From: Streptomyces sp. S.PB5
GTDB taxonomy: Bacteria; Actinomycetota; Actinomycetes; Streptomycetales; Streptomycetaceae
Direction of reading: 5' to 3'
DNA: 64,000 nucleotides
NCBI RefSeq assembly: GCF_030403745.1
Contig: NZ_JAQMWP010000003.1
Coordinates: 248,001 to 312,000, forward strand
The translations under genes were made by a program, and so were the position numbers. This document shows, in pieces, positions 40,428 to 48,778 of this stretch; position 1 is the stretch's first letter, and each line of letters opens with the position of its first letter. Under the pieces are notes generated by a model that saw only the letters and a list, made by a program, of their open reading frames with translations, ran no database searches and was not told the origin of the DNA.

Positions 40428-41963
40428 TCAGGCGGCGGCCGCCGGTACGGCCGACCTGCGCCCGGAGTACGCCCGCCAGCCCACGCCCAGCACCAGCGTC
40501 GCCCCGAGGAACAGGACGGTGAACCACTGGAAGTACCAGTGGCCGCCCGCCGGGTCGTACACCTCCGCCCTCGGCCAGGCCAGGTTGACCGTCATGAACA
40601 GGCCGTAGAGGAGGGCGAGGGCGTTGACCGGGATGCCCCAGCGGCCCAGGGAGAAGAGCTTGGCGCCGGTCTCGTCCGTGCCCTCCGAGGTGAACTCGCC
40701 GCGGATCCTGCGGACCAGGAGCGGGCCCGTGACCATCGCGTACGCGAGGTAGAGCATGACGATGCAGGTCGTGCCGATGGCCAGGAACGCCTCGGGGGAG
40801 GCGAAGTTGAGCAGGAGCAGGGCCGCCGCCAGGACGCCCACCACCAGGGCGGGGGCGTTGGGCATGCCCGTGCGGGGGTGGACCCGGGCCAGCCGGGCGG
40901 AGAAGGGGAGCTGGGTGTCGCGGGCCATCGAGAACAGCATGCGGCAGGCCGCGGTCTGGATGGCCAGGGTCGCCACCGCGATCGCCACCACCACGTCCGC
41001 CAGGAGCAGCTTGCCCACGCCGTCGCCCAGGCTGCTGGTGAGGACGTAGCTCAGCCCGTCCACCGCCAGGCGGCCGTCCGTCAGGCTGGGCGCCGCCAGC
41101 AGGCCGCCCAGGACGATCAGGCCCCCGAGGAGGCCCGCCGCCCCCAGCGCGGTCAGGATCGTGCGGGGTGCGGTGCGGCGGGGATCGCGGGTCTCCTCGC
41201 TCATCTCGCCCGCGCTGTCGAAACCGATCATCACGTACGCCGCCGTGAACGAACCCACCAACAGGGCGCCGAGCAGGCCGGACTGGGCGGCGCCCTCGGT
41301 GTGGAAGGTGATGCTCGGTGTGCGCTCGGAGTGGGTCAGGAGCAGGACGACGATCAGCACCGCGCCGATGATCTCGGCCGTCACCCCGACCCGGTTGATC
41401 ACGGACATCACCCGGTTGTCGAGCACGTTCACGAGCGTCGTCAGGATCAGTAGGAACACGCCCAGGAGCGCCGCGTTGGCCGCGCCGTCCGCCGAGGTCG
41501 GCGCCGGGTCCGTGCCGATGAGCTGGAAGCCCGACCAGATCGCCGGCAGCACCATCTGCAGCGCCAGTGCCGCCGCCGCGACCACCACGACCTGCCCGAT
41601 CACCATGATCCAGCCCGCGAACCAGCCGAAGGTGAGGTTCGACAGACGGGACGACCACTGGTAGATCGCGCCGGAGAGGGGATAGCGCGCCGCCAGCTCC
41701 GCGAAGCAGGCCGCCACCATCAGCTGCCCGAGCAGCACCGCAGGCCAGGTCCAGAAGAAGACGGGGCCGCCGAACGCGTATCCGAAGGCGAAGAACTGGA
41801 AGACGGTCGTCAGGACGGAGATGAAGGAGAACCCGGCCGCGAACGAGGCGTACCGGCCCAGGCTGCGGTGGAGTTCCTGGCGATAGCCGAACTCGGCGAG
41901 GGAGCGCTCGGCGGGGGAGTGCGGTGGATCGGGGCGGAGTTCGGAGGGGCTGGTCGTCGTCAC
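40428..41963 (-). CDS. APC-superfamily permease, urea-carboxylase-system type
   Basis: A permease of about 511 residues with 12 hydrophobic segments (for example FISVLTTVFQFFAFGYAF, WAGWIMVIGQVVVVAAAALAL-like, GLIVLGGLLAAPSL and LVVGVLAAALLLLNFA). It resembles the GABA-permease-like transporters often encoded beside urea carboxylase genes. The consensus loop GFDSAGEMSEETRDPRRTAPRTIL is present. It would import an amine, amino acid or guanidine-like nitrogen source. GTG 41963 is preceded by AGGCAGGT at good spacing; an upstream in-frame ATG at 41987 would add eight residues. An inverted repeat nearly identical to that of the carboxylase operon lies at 42024-42045, linking the two. Confidence 0.85.
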   Translation of the reverse strand: MTTTSPSELRPDPPHSPAERSLAEFGYRQELHRSLGRYASFAAGFSFISVLTTVFQFFAFGYAFGGPVFFWTWPAVLLGQLMVAACFAELAARYPLSGAIYQWSSRLSNLTFGWFAGWIMVIGQVVVVAAAALALQMVLPAIWSGFQLIGTDPAPTSADGAANAALLGVFLLILTTLVNVLDNRVMSVINRVGVTAEIIGAVLIVVLLLTHSERTPSITFHTEGAAQSGLLGALLVGSFTAAYVMIGFDSAGEMSEETRDPRRTAPRTILTALGAAGLLGGLIVLGGLLAAPSLTDGRLAVDGLSYVLTSSLGDGVGKLLLADVVVAIAVATLAIQTAACRMLFSMARDTQLPFSARLARVHPRTGMPNAPALVVGVLAAALLLLNFASPEAFLAIGTTCIVMLYLAYAMVTGPLLVRRIRGEFTSEGTDETGAKLFSLGRWGIPVNALALLYGLFMTVNLAWPRAEVYDPAGGHWYFQWFTVLFLGATLVLGVGWRAYSGRRSAVPAAAA

Positions 41964-42023
41964 GGCGGCACCTGCCTTCGGCGGCATGAGGGCGGAAGAG
42001 CGGGACAGCGGTGCGGGCGCTGA

Positions 42024-42045
42024 ATTCCTGTCGGGCGACAGAAAT
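42024..42045. promoter_or_regulatory. TetR-type operator of the permease gene
   Basis: Arms ATTCCTGTCG (42024-42033) and CGACAGAAAT (42036-42045) flank GG. Compared with 33114-33135 there is one change in the arms, the same 2-bp spacing, the same flanking TAGG, and the same position relative to the gene (37-60 bp upstream of the translation starts). Confidence 0.75.
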
Positions 42046-42140
42046 TAGGGAGGCCCTGTTTCGCCCGCATGACGCGGCCATGTCCGGGGCGGTCCTAACT
42101 CCTCACGCTCCCGGGTGACCTCTTCCGTCCGCCCGGTGAC

Positions 42141-43076
42141 CTACTTGGATTCGAGCCGTCCGACCTGGTCGGGGCCGGTCGTCAGGGCCTCGCACTCGGT
42201 CCGCCAGGCGACGAGGGCGCCGGAGTCGAGCTGGGTGTGGAGGTACGCCGCGCTGATGCGGGCGAGGGCGGCGACCAGCTGCGGGTTCTCGTCGGTGGTC
42301 TCGGCGGCGTCGTATCCGGCGATCCCGCCGAGCCCGTGCTCCGCCCCGAACAGCGTGAGCAGGGTCTTCGGGCCCGGGGCGAGGGTGTAGGCGTCGGCGT
42401 GCCAGTCCGGTCCCATGTCCGTGAAGTGCGGGGCGTCGTCCTTGTCGCCGACCACGACCAGCGCGGGCGCGGTCATCGTGGAGAAGTCGACGGCCCCGAT
42501 GATCGGCCACTGCGCTGCCATGGGCCCGTTGTAGACGTCGCCGCCCCTGCCGGGCGCGGCGAGCAGCACGCCCGCCTTGATCCGGGGCTCGACGAGGTGC
42601 ACCACCTTTCCGGTGCCGGGGTCGGTGATCCCGGCGCCCAGCAGGAGGGCGGCGGTGAAGCCGCCCAGCGAGTGTCCGGCGAGGGCGACCTTGCCGGCGT
42701 CGATCCGACCGGCCAGCTGCGGCACGGTGCGCTCGATCACGTCGAGCCGGTCGAGGATGTGCGACATGTCCTCGGCGCGGGAGCGCCAGAAGTCGGGGGC
42801 GCCGGGCGCGTCGGCGACCAGGTGGCTCAGCGTCCTGGAGGTGAGGTGGGTGGGCTGGATGACGACGAAGCCGTGTGCCGCCCAGAGGTTGGCGAGCGGC
42901 GCGTAGCCGTTGAGCGAGGAGAGGTTGTTCGAGGGGCCGTGGCCGTGCGAGAGCAGGATGACCGGGAGGCCGGTTCCTGTCGCGGGTGCGGTGACCCGCA
43001 CCTGGAGATCCACGGGGCGTCCGGGCACGGAGAGGGTCACGGGGCTGAAGGAGAGGACCGGGGTGGAGGTGCTCAC
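42141..43076 (-). CDS. Alpha/beta hydrolase (chlorophyllase / PAF-acetylhydrolase-like)
   Basis: A 311-residue hydrolase. LPVILLSHGHGPSNNLSSLNGYAPL forms the oxyanion region, the nucleophile Ser is in ALAGHSLGGFTAALLLG, ALVVVGDKDDAPHF carries an acid and FGAEHGLGG has the probable catalytic His. It resembles the chlorophyllase and platelet-activating-factor acetylhydrolase branch. No signal peptide is evident from GTG 43076; a longer N-terminal reading is basic and unconserved. Divergent from a TetR gene with tandem operators between them, so it is probably the regulated target. Natural substrate unknown. Confidence 0.8.
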   Translation of the reverse strand: MSTSTPVLSFSPVTLSVPGRPVDLQVRVTAPATGTGLPVILLSHGHGPSNNLSSLNGYAPLANLWAAHGFVVIQPTHLTSRTLSHLVADAPGAPDFWRSRAEDMSHILDRLDVIERTVPQLAGRIDAGKVALAGHSLGGFTAALLLGAGITDPGTGKVVHLVEPRIKAGVLLAAPGRGGDVYNGPMAAQWPIIGAVDFSTMTAPALVVVGDKDDAPHFTDMGPDWHADAYTLAPGPKTLLTLFGAEHGLGGIAGYDAAETTDENPQLVAALARISAAYLHTQLDSGALVAWRTECEALTTGPDQVGRLESK

Positions 43077-43200
43077 GATGGGGGTTCCCTTTCGGATGCG
43101 GGGATGCGGGATCTGAGGTGCGAGATACGGGGTGCGGGATGCGGGCAGGTCGGCGCGAGGGCGCAACGGCAGACGCGTCCCACTTCGGCTAACCTGAAGC

Positions 43201-43237
43201 GGAACACTGCTCCATTTAGTATTCGGAGCGCTGCTCC
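43201..43237. promoter_or_regulatory. Tandem inverted repeats between hydrolase and TetR genes
   Basis: GGAGCGCTGCTCC (43225-43237, perfect GGAGC/GCTCC arms) and GGAACACTGCTCC (43201-43213, one imperfect arm) share the same core and are 24 bp apart. Two similar half-site pairs in a divergent regulatory region are the expected pattern for autoregulating TetR proteins. Confidence 0.65.
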
Positions 43238-43279
43238 GTTTTGTCAATCGGTGTTGGACCGGCGTGGAAAGAGAACGTG

Positions 43280-43876
43280 ATGACCAGCGATCGCTCCGCG
43301 GGGCAGTCCGCGCCCCGAGGCAAGCGGGCCGACGCCCAGCGCAACCGGCAGACGGTTCTCGATGCCGCCGCCGAGATCTTCGTGACCGGTGGCGTGGACG
43401 CGCCGATCCGTCAGATCGCGGCCCGGGCGGGCGTCGGGATGGCCACGATCTACCGCCACTTCCCGACCCGGGCGGACCTCGTCACCGCCGTCTACCGCCA
43501 CCAGATCGAGGCGTGCGCCGAGGCCGGCCCGGCCCTGCTGGCCGACGCCGACACCCCGTTCGACGCGCTGCGCCGGTGGATCGACCTCTTCGTGGACTTC
43601 CTCGTCACCAAGCACGGACTCGCCGACGCTCTGCAGTCCGAGCGTGAGCGCTTCGCCGCGCTGCACGACTACTTCCTCGACCGGCTGCTGCCCGTCTGCG
43701 CCCGACTGCTCGACGCCGCGGTCGAGTCCGGCGACATCAGGCCCGGCGTGCAGCCCTACGAGCTGATGCGCGGCATCGGCAACCTCTGCGTCGGCCACGA
43801 GAGCGACCCCCGCTATGACCCCCGGCGCCTGATCGCCCTTCTCCTGGCGGGGCTTCGACGGTCCGACGCGCCCTGA
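43280..43876 (+). CDS. TetR-family transcriptional regulator
   Basis: A 198-residue TetR protein. The helix-turn-helix is at about 19-65 (RNRQTVLDAAAEIFVTGGVDAPIRQIAARAGVGMATIYRHFPTRADLV), followed by a helical ligand-binding domain containing RRWIDLFVDFLVTKHGLADAL, as in the SbtR-like group. ATG 43280 follows GGAAAGAGAA. It is divergent from the alpha/beta hydrolase and probably represses it and itself through the tandem repeats at 43201-43237. Ligand unknown. Confidence 0.88.
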   Translation: MTSDRSAGQSAPRGKRADAQRNRQTVLDAAAEIFVTGGVDAPIRQIAARAGVGMATIYRHFPTRADLVTAVYRHQIEACAEAGPALLADADTPFDALRRWIDLFVDFLVTKHGLADALQSERERFAALHDYFLDRLLPVCARLLDAAVESGDIRPGVQPYELMRGIGNLCVGHESDPRYDPRRLIALLLAGLRRSDAP

Positions 43877-43924
43877 CGCGCCCTTGGGCCACCCCGCGCC
43901 CCACCCCTTGCCTCATCCGCCTAA

Positions 43925-43940
43925 ACACGATACATCGTGT
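43925..43940. promoter_or_regulatory. PadR operator
   Basis: Perfect 7-bp arms ACACGAT (43925-43931) and ATCGTGT (43934-43940) lie around the dinucleotide AC, 70 bp before the PadR ATG. The AT-rich stretch just after it (CTATTGACG) may hold promoter elements. PadR-type autoregulation is the likely use. Confidence 0.6.
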
Positions 43941-44009
43941 CTATTGACGAGTCTTCGATGGTCGCGATATGTTCGGCTACGGATATTCGGAAGCGAGGTG
44001 AATCGGACC

Positions 44010-44606
44010 ATGCCCCCGCAGCGCCGCAAGCTCCGCAACCCCTTGGCGCTCGCCGTGCTGGCGACCCTGTGGCAGAAGCCGATGCACCCCTACGAGATCG
44101 CCCAGACCCTGCGCCGCCAGGGCAAGGACACCAGTACGAAGATCAATTACGGCTCGCTCTACACGGTCGTCCAGAGCCTGGAGAAGCACGGCTTCGTCGA
44201 GGTCACCGACGTGGAGCGACAGGGCAACCGCCCCGAGCGGACGGTCTACGGCATCACCGCGGCCGGCCGCCAGGAGACCACCGAGTGGATGTCGGACCTG
44301 GTCGCCACCCCGACCAAGGAGTACCCGATCTTCGAGACCGCGCTCTCGCTGCTCGGCGTACTGCACCCGGACGACGTGGTGCGGCTGCTGGAGGAGCGGC
44401 TCAGCACCCTGGAGGTCCATGTCGCCAGGGACCGGGGCGCGCTCGACAAGCTCTACGAGAGCGTGCCCCGGCTCTTCCTGGTGGAGATGGAGTACCAGCT
44501 CCACATGGCCGAGGCGGAGACCGAGTGGGTCCGCGGCTTTCTCGACGAGGTCAAGAAGGGCGCACTGCCCGGAATCGAGGAGTGGAAGGCGTTCCACGAA
44601 CCGTGA
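44010..44606 (+). CDS. PadR-family transcriptional regulator
   Basis: A 198-residue PadR protein. The winged helix at about 8-85 includes NPLALAVLATLWQKPMHPYEIAQTLRRQGKD, INYGSLYTVVQSLEKHGFVEV and the wing RTVYGITAAGRQE. A C-terminal dimerisation region follows. ATG 44010 is preceded by GCGAGGTGA. It lies upstream of and in the same direction as a DrrAB-type ABC exporter, the usual arrangement for PadR repressors of drug efflux genes. The inverted repeat at 43925-43940 is a plausible operator. Confidence 0.92.
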   Translation: MPPQRRKLRNPLALAVLATLWQKPMHPYEIAQTLRRQGKDTSTKINYGSLYTVVQSLEKHGFVEVTDVERQGNRPERTVYGITAAGRQETTEWMSDLVATPTKEYPIFETALSLLGVLHPDDVVRLLEERLSTLEVHVARDRGALDKLYESVPRLFLVEMEYQLHMAEAETEWVRGFLDEVKKGALPGIEEWKAFHEP

Positions 44607-44780
44607 TCTGACGAAGAACAGGCCCCGGCACGGCTGTTGCAGCAGCCCGCCGGGGCCTCGAACCCCGAGCTGAATCCGCCGAGAGGCACATCCAGGCGAT
44701 CGAGGTGCGGCACACCCAGGATAGCCCGGTGCTCCTCAAGCGGATCAGCTGTCATCCGCTCACTCAGGAGAGCACCTGTC

Positions 44781-45830
44781 ATGAACGCCCGTGTCATGAA
44801 CACCCGCGCGCCCGCAGTCGAGGCGCGGCAACTGATCAAGACCTACCCCGGCGGGGTCACCGCCCTCAACGGCATGGACATCACCGTCGAACCCGGCACC
44901 GTCTTCGGCCTGCTCGGCCCCAACGGCGCCGGCAAGTCCACCACCGTCAAGATCCTCACCACCCTGGCCCGCCCCGACTCGGGCACGGCGACGGTGGCCG
45001 GCCACGACGCGCTGCGGCACCCGGACCGGGTGCGCCGTGCGATCGGCGTGGTCGCCCAGAACTCCGGCGCCGATCCCGGCGCCACCGGCCGTGAGAACCT
45101 CCGGCTCCAGGGCAGGCTCTACGGCCTCAAGGGCGCCGCCCTCGACGACCGGGTCACCGAACTCCTCGGCCGCTTCACCCTCGCCGACGCCGCCGACCGC
45201 CGGGTCAAGGGCTACTCCGGCGGCATGCGGCGCCGCCTCGACGTCGCCCTCGGCCTGGTGCACCGCCCCGAGGTGCTCTTCCTGGACGAGCCCACCACCG
45301 GCCTCGACCCCGAGGCCCGCAGCGCGATGTGGGACGAGATCGGCCGGCTCGCGGGGGAGGAGGGGCTGACCATCCTGCTCACCACGCACTATCTGGAAGA
45401 GGCCGACCGGCTCGCCGAACGCGTCGCCATCGTCGACCGCGGCCGGGTCGTCGTCGAGGGCACCCCGGACTCCCTCAAGGGCGAACTCCGCGGCGACGCC
45501 GTCCACATGGAACTCCGCGCCACCGTCGGCGAAGCCGGTCGTACGCTGCTGAAGGGCGCCCTCGGCGGACTGCCGGGCGTGCACGAGGTGCTGGTCGACG
45601 GGCACCGGGTCAGCGTCCGCGCCGACGACGGGGCGGCGGCGATGCCCGCCCTGCTGGGGGCACTTGAGCGTGCCGGGGTCGGCGTCGCCGCCGCGACCGT
45701 CGCCCGGCCCTCGCTCGACGACGTGTACCTGCGGTACACCGGCCGCCGTTACTCGGAGGCCGAGGAAGCCGGGCGGGCCCCGGAGGCCGACGCGGCCGCC
45801 GACCTGGCCCTCGCGGGAGGTGCCCGATGA
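44781..45830 (+). CDS. DrrA-type ABC exporter ATP-binding protein
   Basis: A 349-residue ATPase. Walker A is GPNGAGKST, the Q-loop is VAQNSGAD, the signature motif is YSGGMRRRLDVALGL (degenerate LSGGQ), Walker B is VLFLDEPTTGLDP and the H-loop is TTHYLEEAD. It has the C-terminal domain typical of DrrA/antibiotic exporters. ATG 44781 has AGGAG upstream; ATG 44796 is possible. With the following permease it forms an exporter for a hydrophobic compound. The stop overlaps the permease ATG (ATGA). Confidence 0.93.
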   Translation: MNARVMNTRAPAVEARQLIKTYPGGVTALNGMDITVEPGTVFGLLGPNGAGKSTTVKILTTLARPDSGTATVAGHDALRHPDRVRRAIGVVAQNSGADPGATGRENLRLQGRLYGLKGAALDDRVTELLGRFTLADAADRRVKGYSGGMRRRLDVALGLVHRPEVLFLDEPTTGLDPEARSAMWDEIGRLAGEEGLTILLTTHYLEEADRLAERVAIVDRGRVVVEGTPDSLKGELRGDAVHMELRATVGEAGRTLLKGALGGLPGVHEVLVDGHRVSVRADDGAAAMPALLGALERAGVGVAAATVARPSLDDVYLRYTGRRYSEAEEAGRAPEADAAADLALAGGAR

Positions 45831-46603
45831 GTGCCGCCGTCACCCAGACCTGGTACATGACGCAACGTCAACTCATGGTGTTCGTACGGCAGCCCGCCTA
45901 CGCGATCATCACTCTCATCCAGCCGGTGATCTGGCTGTTCCTGTTCGGCAGCCTGTTCCGCGAGGTCGTCGAACTCGGCGGCTTCGGCACCACCTCGTAC
46001 CTCGACTATCTGGTCCCCGGCGTGGTCGTGATGAGTGCGCTGAGCTCCAACATGTGGGCCGGGATGACCACGCTCGACGAGATCCAGCGCGGGACCCTGG
46101 ACCGGTTCCTGACGACCCCGGTCAGCAGGGCCGCGCTGATGAACGGCAATGTCGTCAACAACGGCCTGGTCACCGCCGCGCAGTCGGTCGTCATCGTGCT
46201 GCTCGGGCTGCTGGGCGGGGCGGACTACCCCGGCGGGATCGCGGGGGTCGCGGTGCTGGTCCTCGCCTCGGTCCTGCTCGGCACCGTCTTCGGGGCGCTC
46301 TCCAACGCGCTGGGGATGCTGGTGCGGGAGCGTGAGTCGATCATCGGCATCAACACCTTCCTGCTGCTGCCGCTGACGTTCCTGTCCTCCGCCTTCATGG
46401 CGCCGAGCCAGATGCCGTCCTGGATGCGGCACATCGCCGACTTCAACCCGCTGAACTGGGCGATGGTGGCCGGTCGCTCGGCACTGTCCGAGAACCCGGA
46501 CTGGGGTGCGGTGCTGGGGCGCGGCGGGGCGCTGCTGGCGCTCGCGGTGGCGGCGGTGTGGCTGTCGATACGGACGTTCAGGTCGTATCAGCGGTCGGTG
46601 TAG
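45827..46603 (+). CDS. DrrB-type ABC-2 exporter permease
   Basis: A 258-residue ABC-2 permease with six hydrophobic segments: YAIITLIQPVIWLFLFGSLF, YLVPGVVVMSALSS, GLVTAAQSVVIVLLGLLGG, GVAVLVLASVLLGTVFGALSNALG, FLLLPLTFLSSAFM and GALLALAVAAVWLSI. The ABC-2 signature region includes PLTFLSSAFMAPSQMPSWMR and FNPLNWAM. Partner of the upstream ATPase. A strong hairpin follows between it and the convergent siderophore-interacting protein gene. Confidence 0.93.
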   Translation: MSAAVTQTWYMTQRQLMVFVRQPAYAIITLIQPVIWLFLFGSLFREVVELGGFGTTSYLDYLVPGVVVMSALSSNMWAGMTTLDEIQRGTLDRFLTTPVSRAALMNGNVVNNGLVTAAQSVVIVLLGLLGGADYPGGIAGVAVLVLASVLLGTVFGALSNALGMLVRERESIIGINTFLLLPLTFLSSAFMAPSQMPSWMRHIADFNPLNWAMVAGRSALSENPDWGAVLGRGGALLALAVAAVWLSIRTFRSYQRSV

Positions 46604-46633
46604 CAGGAAAGTCGGTGCAGCGGGAAAGGCGAA

Positions 46634-46655
46634 GGAGGGCGCCCCGGCGCCCTCC
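46634..46655. terminator. Bidirectional terminator between ABC permease and siderophore-interacting protein
   Basis: Perfect 10-bp arms GGAGGGCGCC (46634-46643) and GGCGCCCTCC (46646-46655) are separated by only two bases, preceded by AAGGCGAA and followed by CGAAA. It sits between two convergent genes. Confidence 0.75.
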
Positions 46656-46689
46656 CGAAACCGCTAACGGCTAACCGCTGACCGCCGGG

Positions 46690-47532
46690 CTACGCCGCCG
46701 GCGTGCCCTCCTGCTCGCTCTCGATGCGCGCGTTCCACTCCCGCTTGGAGGCCTGCCAGCCGTCCTCGTTGTGGCCGAGCCGCCAGTAGCCGGAGATCGA
46801 CAGATCCTCGCGCGGGATCTCGCGCTCGACCCGCAGCAGGTGCCGCAGCTCCTTCACGAAGTGCGCCTCGCCGTGGACGAAGGCATGCACCCGCCCCTCG
46901 GGAAAGTCCAGCGCCCGCACGGCCTCGGTCAGCGCCTCGCCGACCGGTCGGTCCCCGCGGTGCAGCCAGCCGACCTCCACATCGGAGTCGATCTTCTGCT
47001 CCTCCTCGGGGCCGGCCACCTCGACGAAGGCGTACGCCGTGACACCCTCGGGCAGCGCCTCCAGGGAACGGGCGATGGCGGGCAGCGCGCTCTCGTCACC
47101 GACGAGCAGATGCCAGTCGGCGGCGGCATCGGGGGCGTAGGCGCCGCCCGGGCCCATGAAGCGGACGGTCTCGCCCGGCTGTACCCGCATCGCCCACGGG
47201 CCGGCGAGGCCCTCGTCACCGTGGATCACGAAGTCGAGGGTCATCTCGGAGTGCTCGGCATCCCAGTGGCGGACCGTGTAGGTCCGGGTCACCGGCCACT
47301 GCTCGCGCGGGAACTCCTCGCGGATCCGCTCCATGTCGAAGGGCTCGGGATAGACGGCACCCCCCGCCGGGAACAGCAGCTTCACGTAATGGTCGGTGCA
47401 GGTGTCCGCCGCGAACTCGGCGAGCCCGTCGCCACCGAGCACCACCCGCTGCATGTGCGGGGTCAGTCGCTCGGTGCGGACGACCTGAGCGGAATGCGGC
47501 TTCCGCGGCTTACGTGCCGGTCGTTCTGCCAT
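46690..47532 (-). CDS. Siderophore-interacting protein (ferric-siderophore reductase, ViuB/SIP family)
   Basis: A 280-residue flavin reductase-like protein. The FAD-binding strand is PVTRTYTVRHWD, with LDFVIHGDEGLAGPWA typical of SIP proteins, and the C-terminal NAD-binding-like domain ends in YWRLGHNEDGW. It reduces iron in imported ferric siderophores to release Fe(II) in the cytoplasm. The upstream iron box (47555-47573) predicts repression by a DtxR/DmdR-type regulator when iron is sufficient. The N-terminus is basic. Confidence 0.92.
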   Translation of the reverse strand: MAERPARKPRKPHSAQVVRTERLTPHMQRVVLGGDGLAEFAADTCTDHYVKLLFPAGGAVYPEPFDMERIREEFPREQWPVTRTYTVRHWDAEHSEMTLDFVIHGDEGLAGPWAMRVQPGETVRFMGPGGAYAPDAAADWHLLVGDESALPAIARSLEALPEGVTAYAFVEVAGPEEEQKIDSDVEVGWLHRGDRPVGEALTEAVRALDFPEGRVHAFVHGEAHFVKELRHLLRVEREIPREDLSISGYWRLGHNEDGWQASKREWNARIESEQEGTPAA

Positions 47533-47554
47533 GACGGCCTCCCTGCTCCCATGC

Positions 47555-47573
47555 TTAGGCTTACCTAAGTTAG
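47555..47573. promoter_or_regulatory. Iron box (DtxR/DmdR/IdeR operator)
   Basis: TTAGGCTTACCTAA (47555-47568) with a following GTTAG matches the actinobacterial iron-box core TTAGGTTAGSCTAACCTAA in most positions. It lies 23-41 bp before the start of the siderophore-interacting protein gene, where bound repressor would block the promoter. Confidence 0.75.
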
Positions 47574-47680
47574 CATCTCCCCCCTGCTCAACACCCCTTG
47601 TCCGAGGCCAAGATTAAGCCAAGGACAGGAGTGCCATCGCCCTCAGGTGAGAAGCTGATTCGCCCAGCGGAGAAGATGAT

Positions 47681-48613
47681 TTACGGCGCCAGGGTCGTCA
47701 GCAGTCGCTTGAGCGAGCCGCCCAGGCCCCAACGGGCCCCCAGCTCCTCCACCGCCGCCGGGTCGCGCGGACCGCGCGGCAGGGTCGTGTCGACGTCCGG
47801 CAGCGGCACGTCGTCCGCGACCCGCACCACCTTCGGCGCCACCGCGACATACGGCCGCGACTCGTCCAGGCGCTTGCGCTGCGAGGGTGTGAGCTTCGCC
47901 TTCGGGTCGTCGACCGCGGCCATGATCCCGGCGAGGTCGCCGAACTCCGCCAGCAGCTTGGCCGCCGTCTTCTCCCCGATGCCGGGCACCCCCGGCAGAC
48001 CGTCGCTCGGGTCGCCCCGCAGCAGCGCCAGATCCGCGTACCCGCGCCCGTCGACCCCATACTTCTCGCGCAGCCACGCCTCGTCGGTGAGCTGGAGCGT
48101 GCCCACGCCCTTGAGGGGGTACAGCACCCGGATGCCGCGGTCGTCGTCCACCAGCTGGTACAGGTCGCGGTCGCCGGTCACGATGTCGACCGGGCCCTTC
48201 GCCCGCGCGGTGAACGTGCCGATGACGTCGTCCGCCTCATAGCCGGTGACGCCCACGCGCGCGATGCCGAGCGCGTCGAGGACCGCCTCGATGACCGGTA
48301 CCTGCGGAGACAGCGTGTCCGGCACCTCCTCCTCGTCCGGCCCCGCCTCATGCTCCTCGGCCACGCGGTGCGCCTTGTAGGAGGGGATGAGGTCGACCCG
48401 CCACTGGGGACGCCAGTCGGCGTCCATGCAGGCCACCAGCTCGTCCGGGCGGTGGTCCTTGACCAGGCGGTCGATGAATTCCAGCAGCCCGCGCACGGCG
48501 TTCACCGGCGTACCGTCCGGGGCCTTCACGGACTCCGGGACGCCGAAGTAGGCGCGGAAGTAGAGGGAGGCGGTGTCGAGGAGCATCAGTCGTCCGGTCA
48601 CGTCTCGCATCAT
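47681..48613 (-). CDS. 5'-3' exonuclease (FEN/Pol I N-terminal type)
   Basis: A 310-residue stand-alone 5'-3' exonuclease like the N-terminal domain of DNA polymerase I. Metal-binding acidic motifs are LMLLDTASLYFRAYFG, VACMDADWRPQWR, GYEADDVIGTFTA and IVTGDRDLYQLVDDD. The DNA-binding helix-hairpin-helix is GLPGVPGIGEKTAAKLL. It removes RNA primers or flaps in replication and repair. Start is uncertain: ATG 48613, ATG 48610 and GTG 48625 are in frame and none has a clear Shine-Dalgarno sequence. Divergent from the glycine-betaine importer. Confidence 0.9.
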   Translation of the reverse strand: MMRDVTGRLMLLDTASLYFRAYFGVPESVKAPDGTPVNAVRGLLEFIDRLVKDHRPDELVACMDADWRPQWRVDLIPSYKAHRVAEEHEAGPDEEEVPDTLSPQVPVIEAVLDALGIARVGVTGYEADDVIGTFTARAKGPVDIVTGDRDLYQLVDDDRGIRVLYPLKGVGTLQLTDEAWLREKYGVDGRGYADLALLRGDPSDGLPGVPGIGEKTAAKLLAEFGDLAGIMAAVDDPKAKLTPSQRKRLDESRPYVAVAPKVVRVADDVPLPDVDTTLPRGPRDPAAVEELGARWGLGGSLKRLLTTLAP

Positions 48614-48778
48614 GCCGTACGGCACCGACAGTCAGCGGTACGGCGACGCTCCTGGCCGTTGTGAAGCCCGGGCGGTGATCCCACGGACTGGTTGTGAACT
48701 GAACCACTCGGGCGTTTGCCCTGGTCGGTCGGGGGCAGGCGCCGCCACTGACCCCCGCCCCCGAGCCAAGAGGTACGC

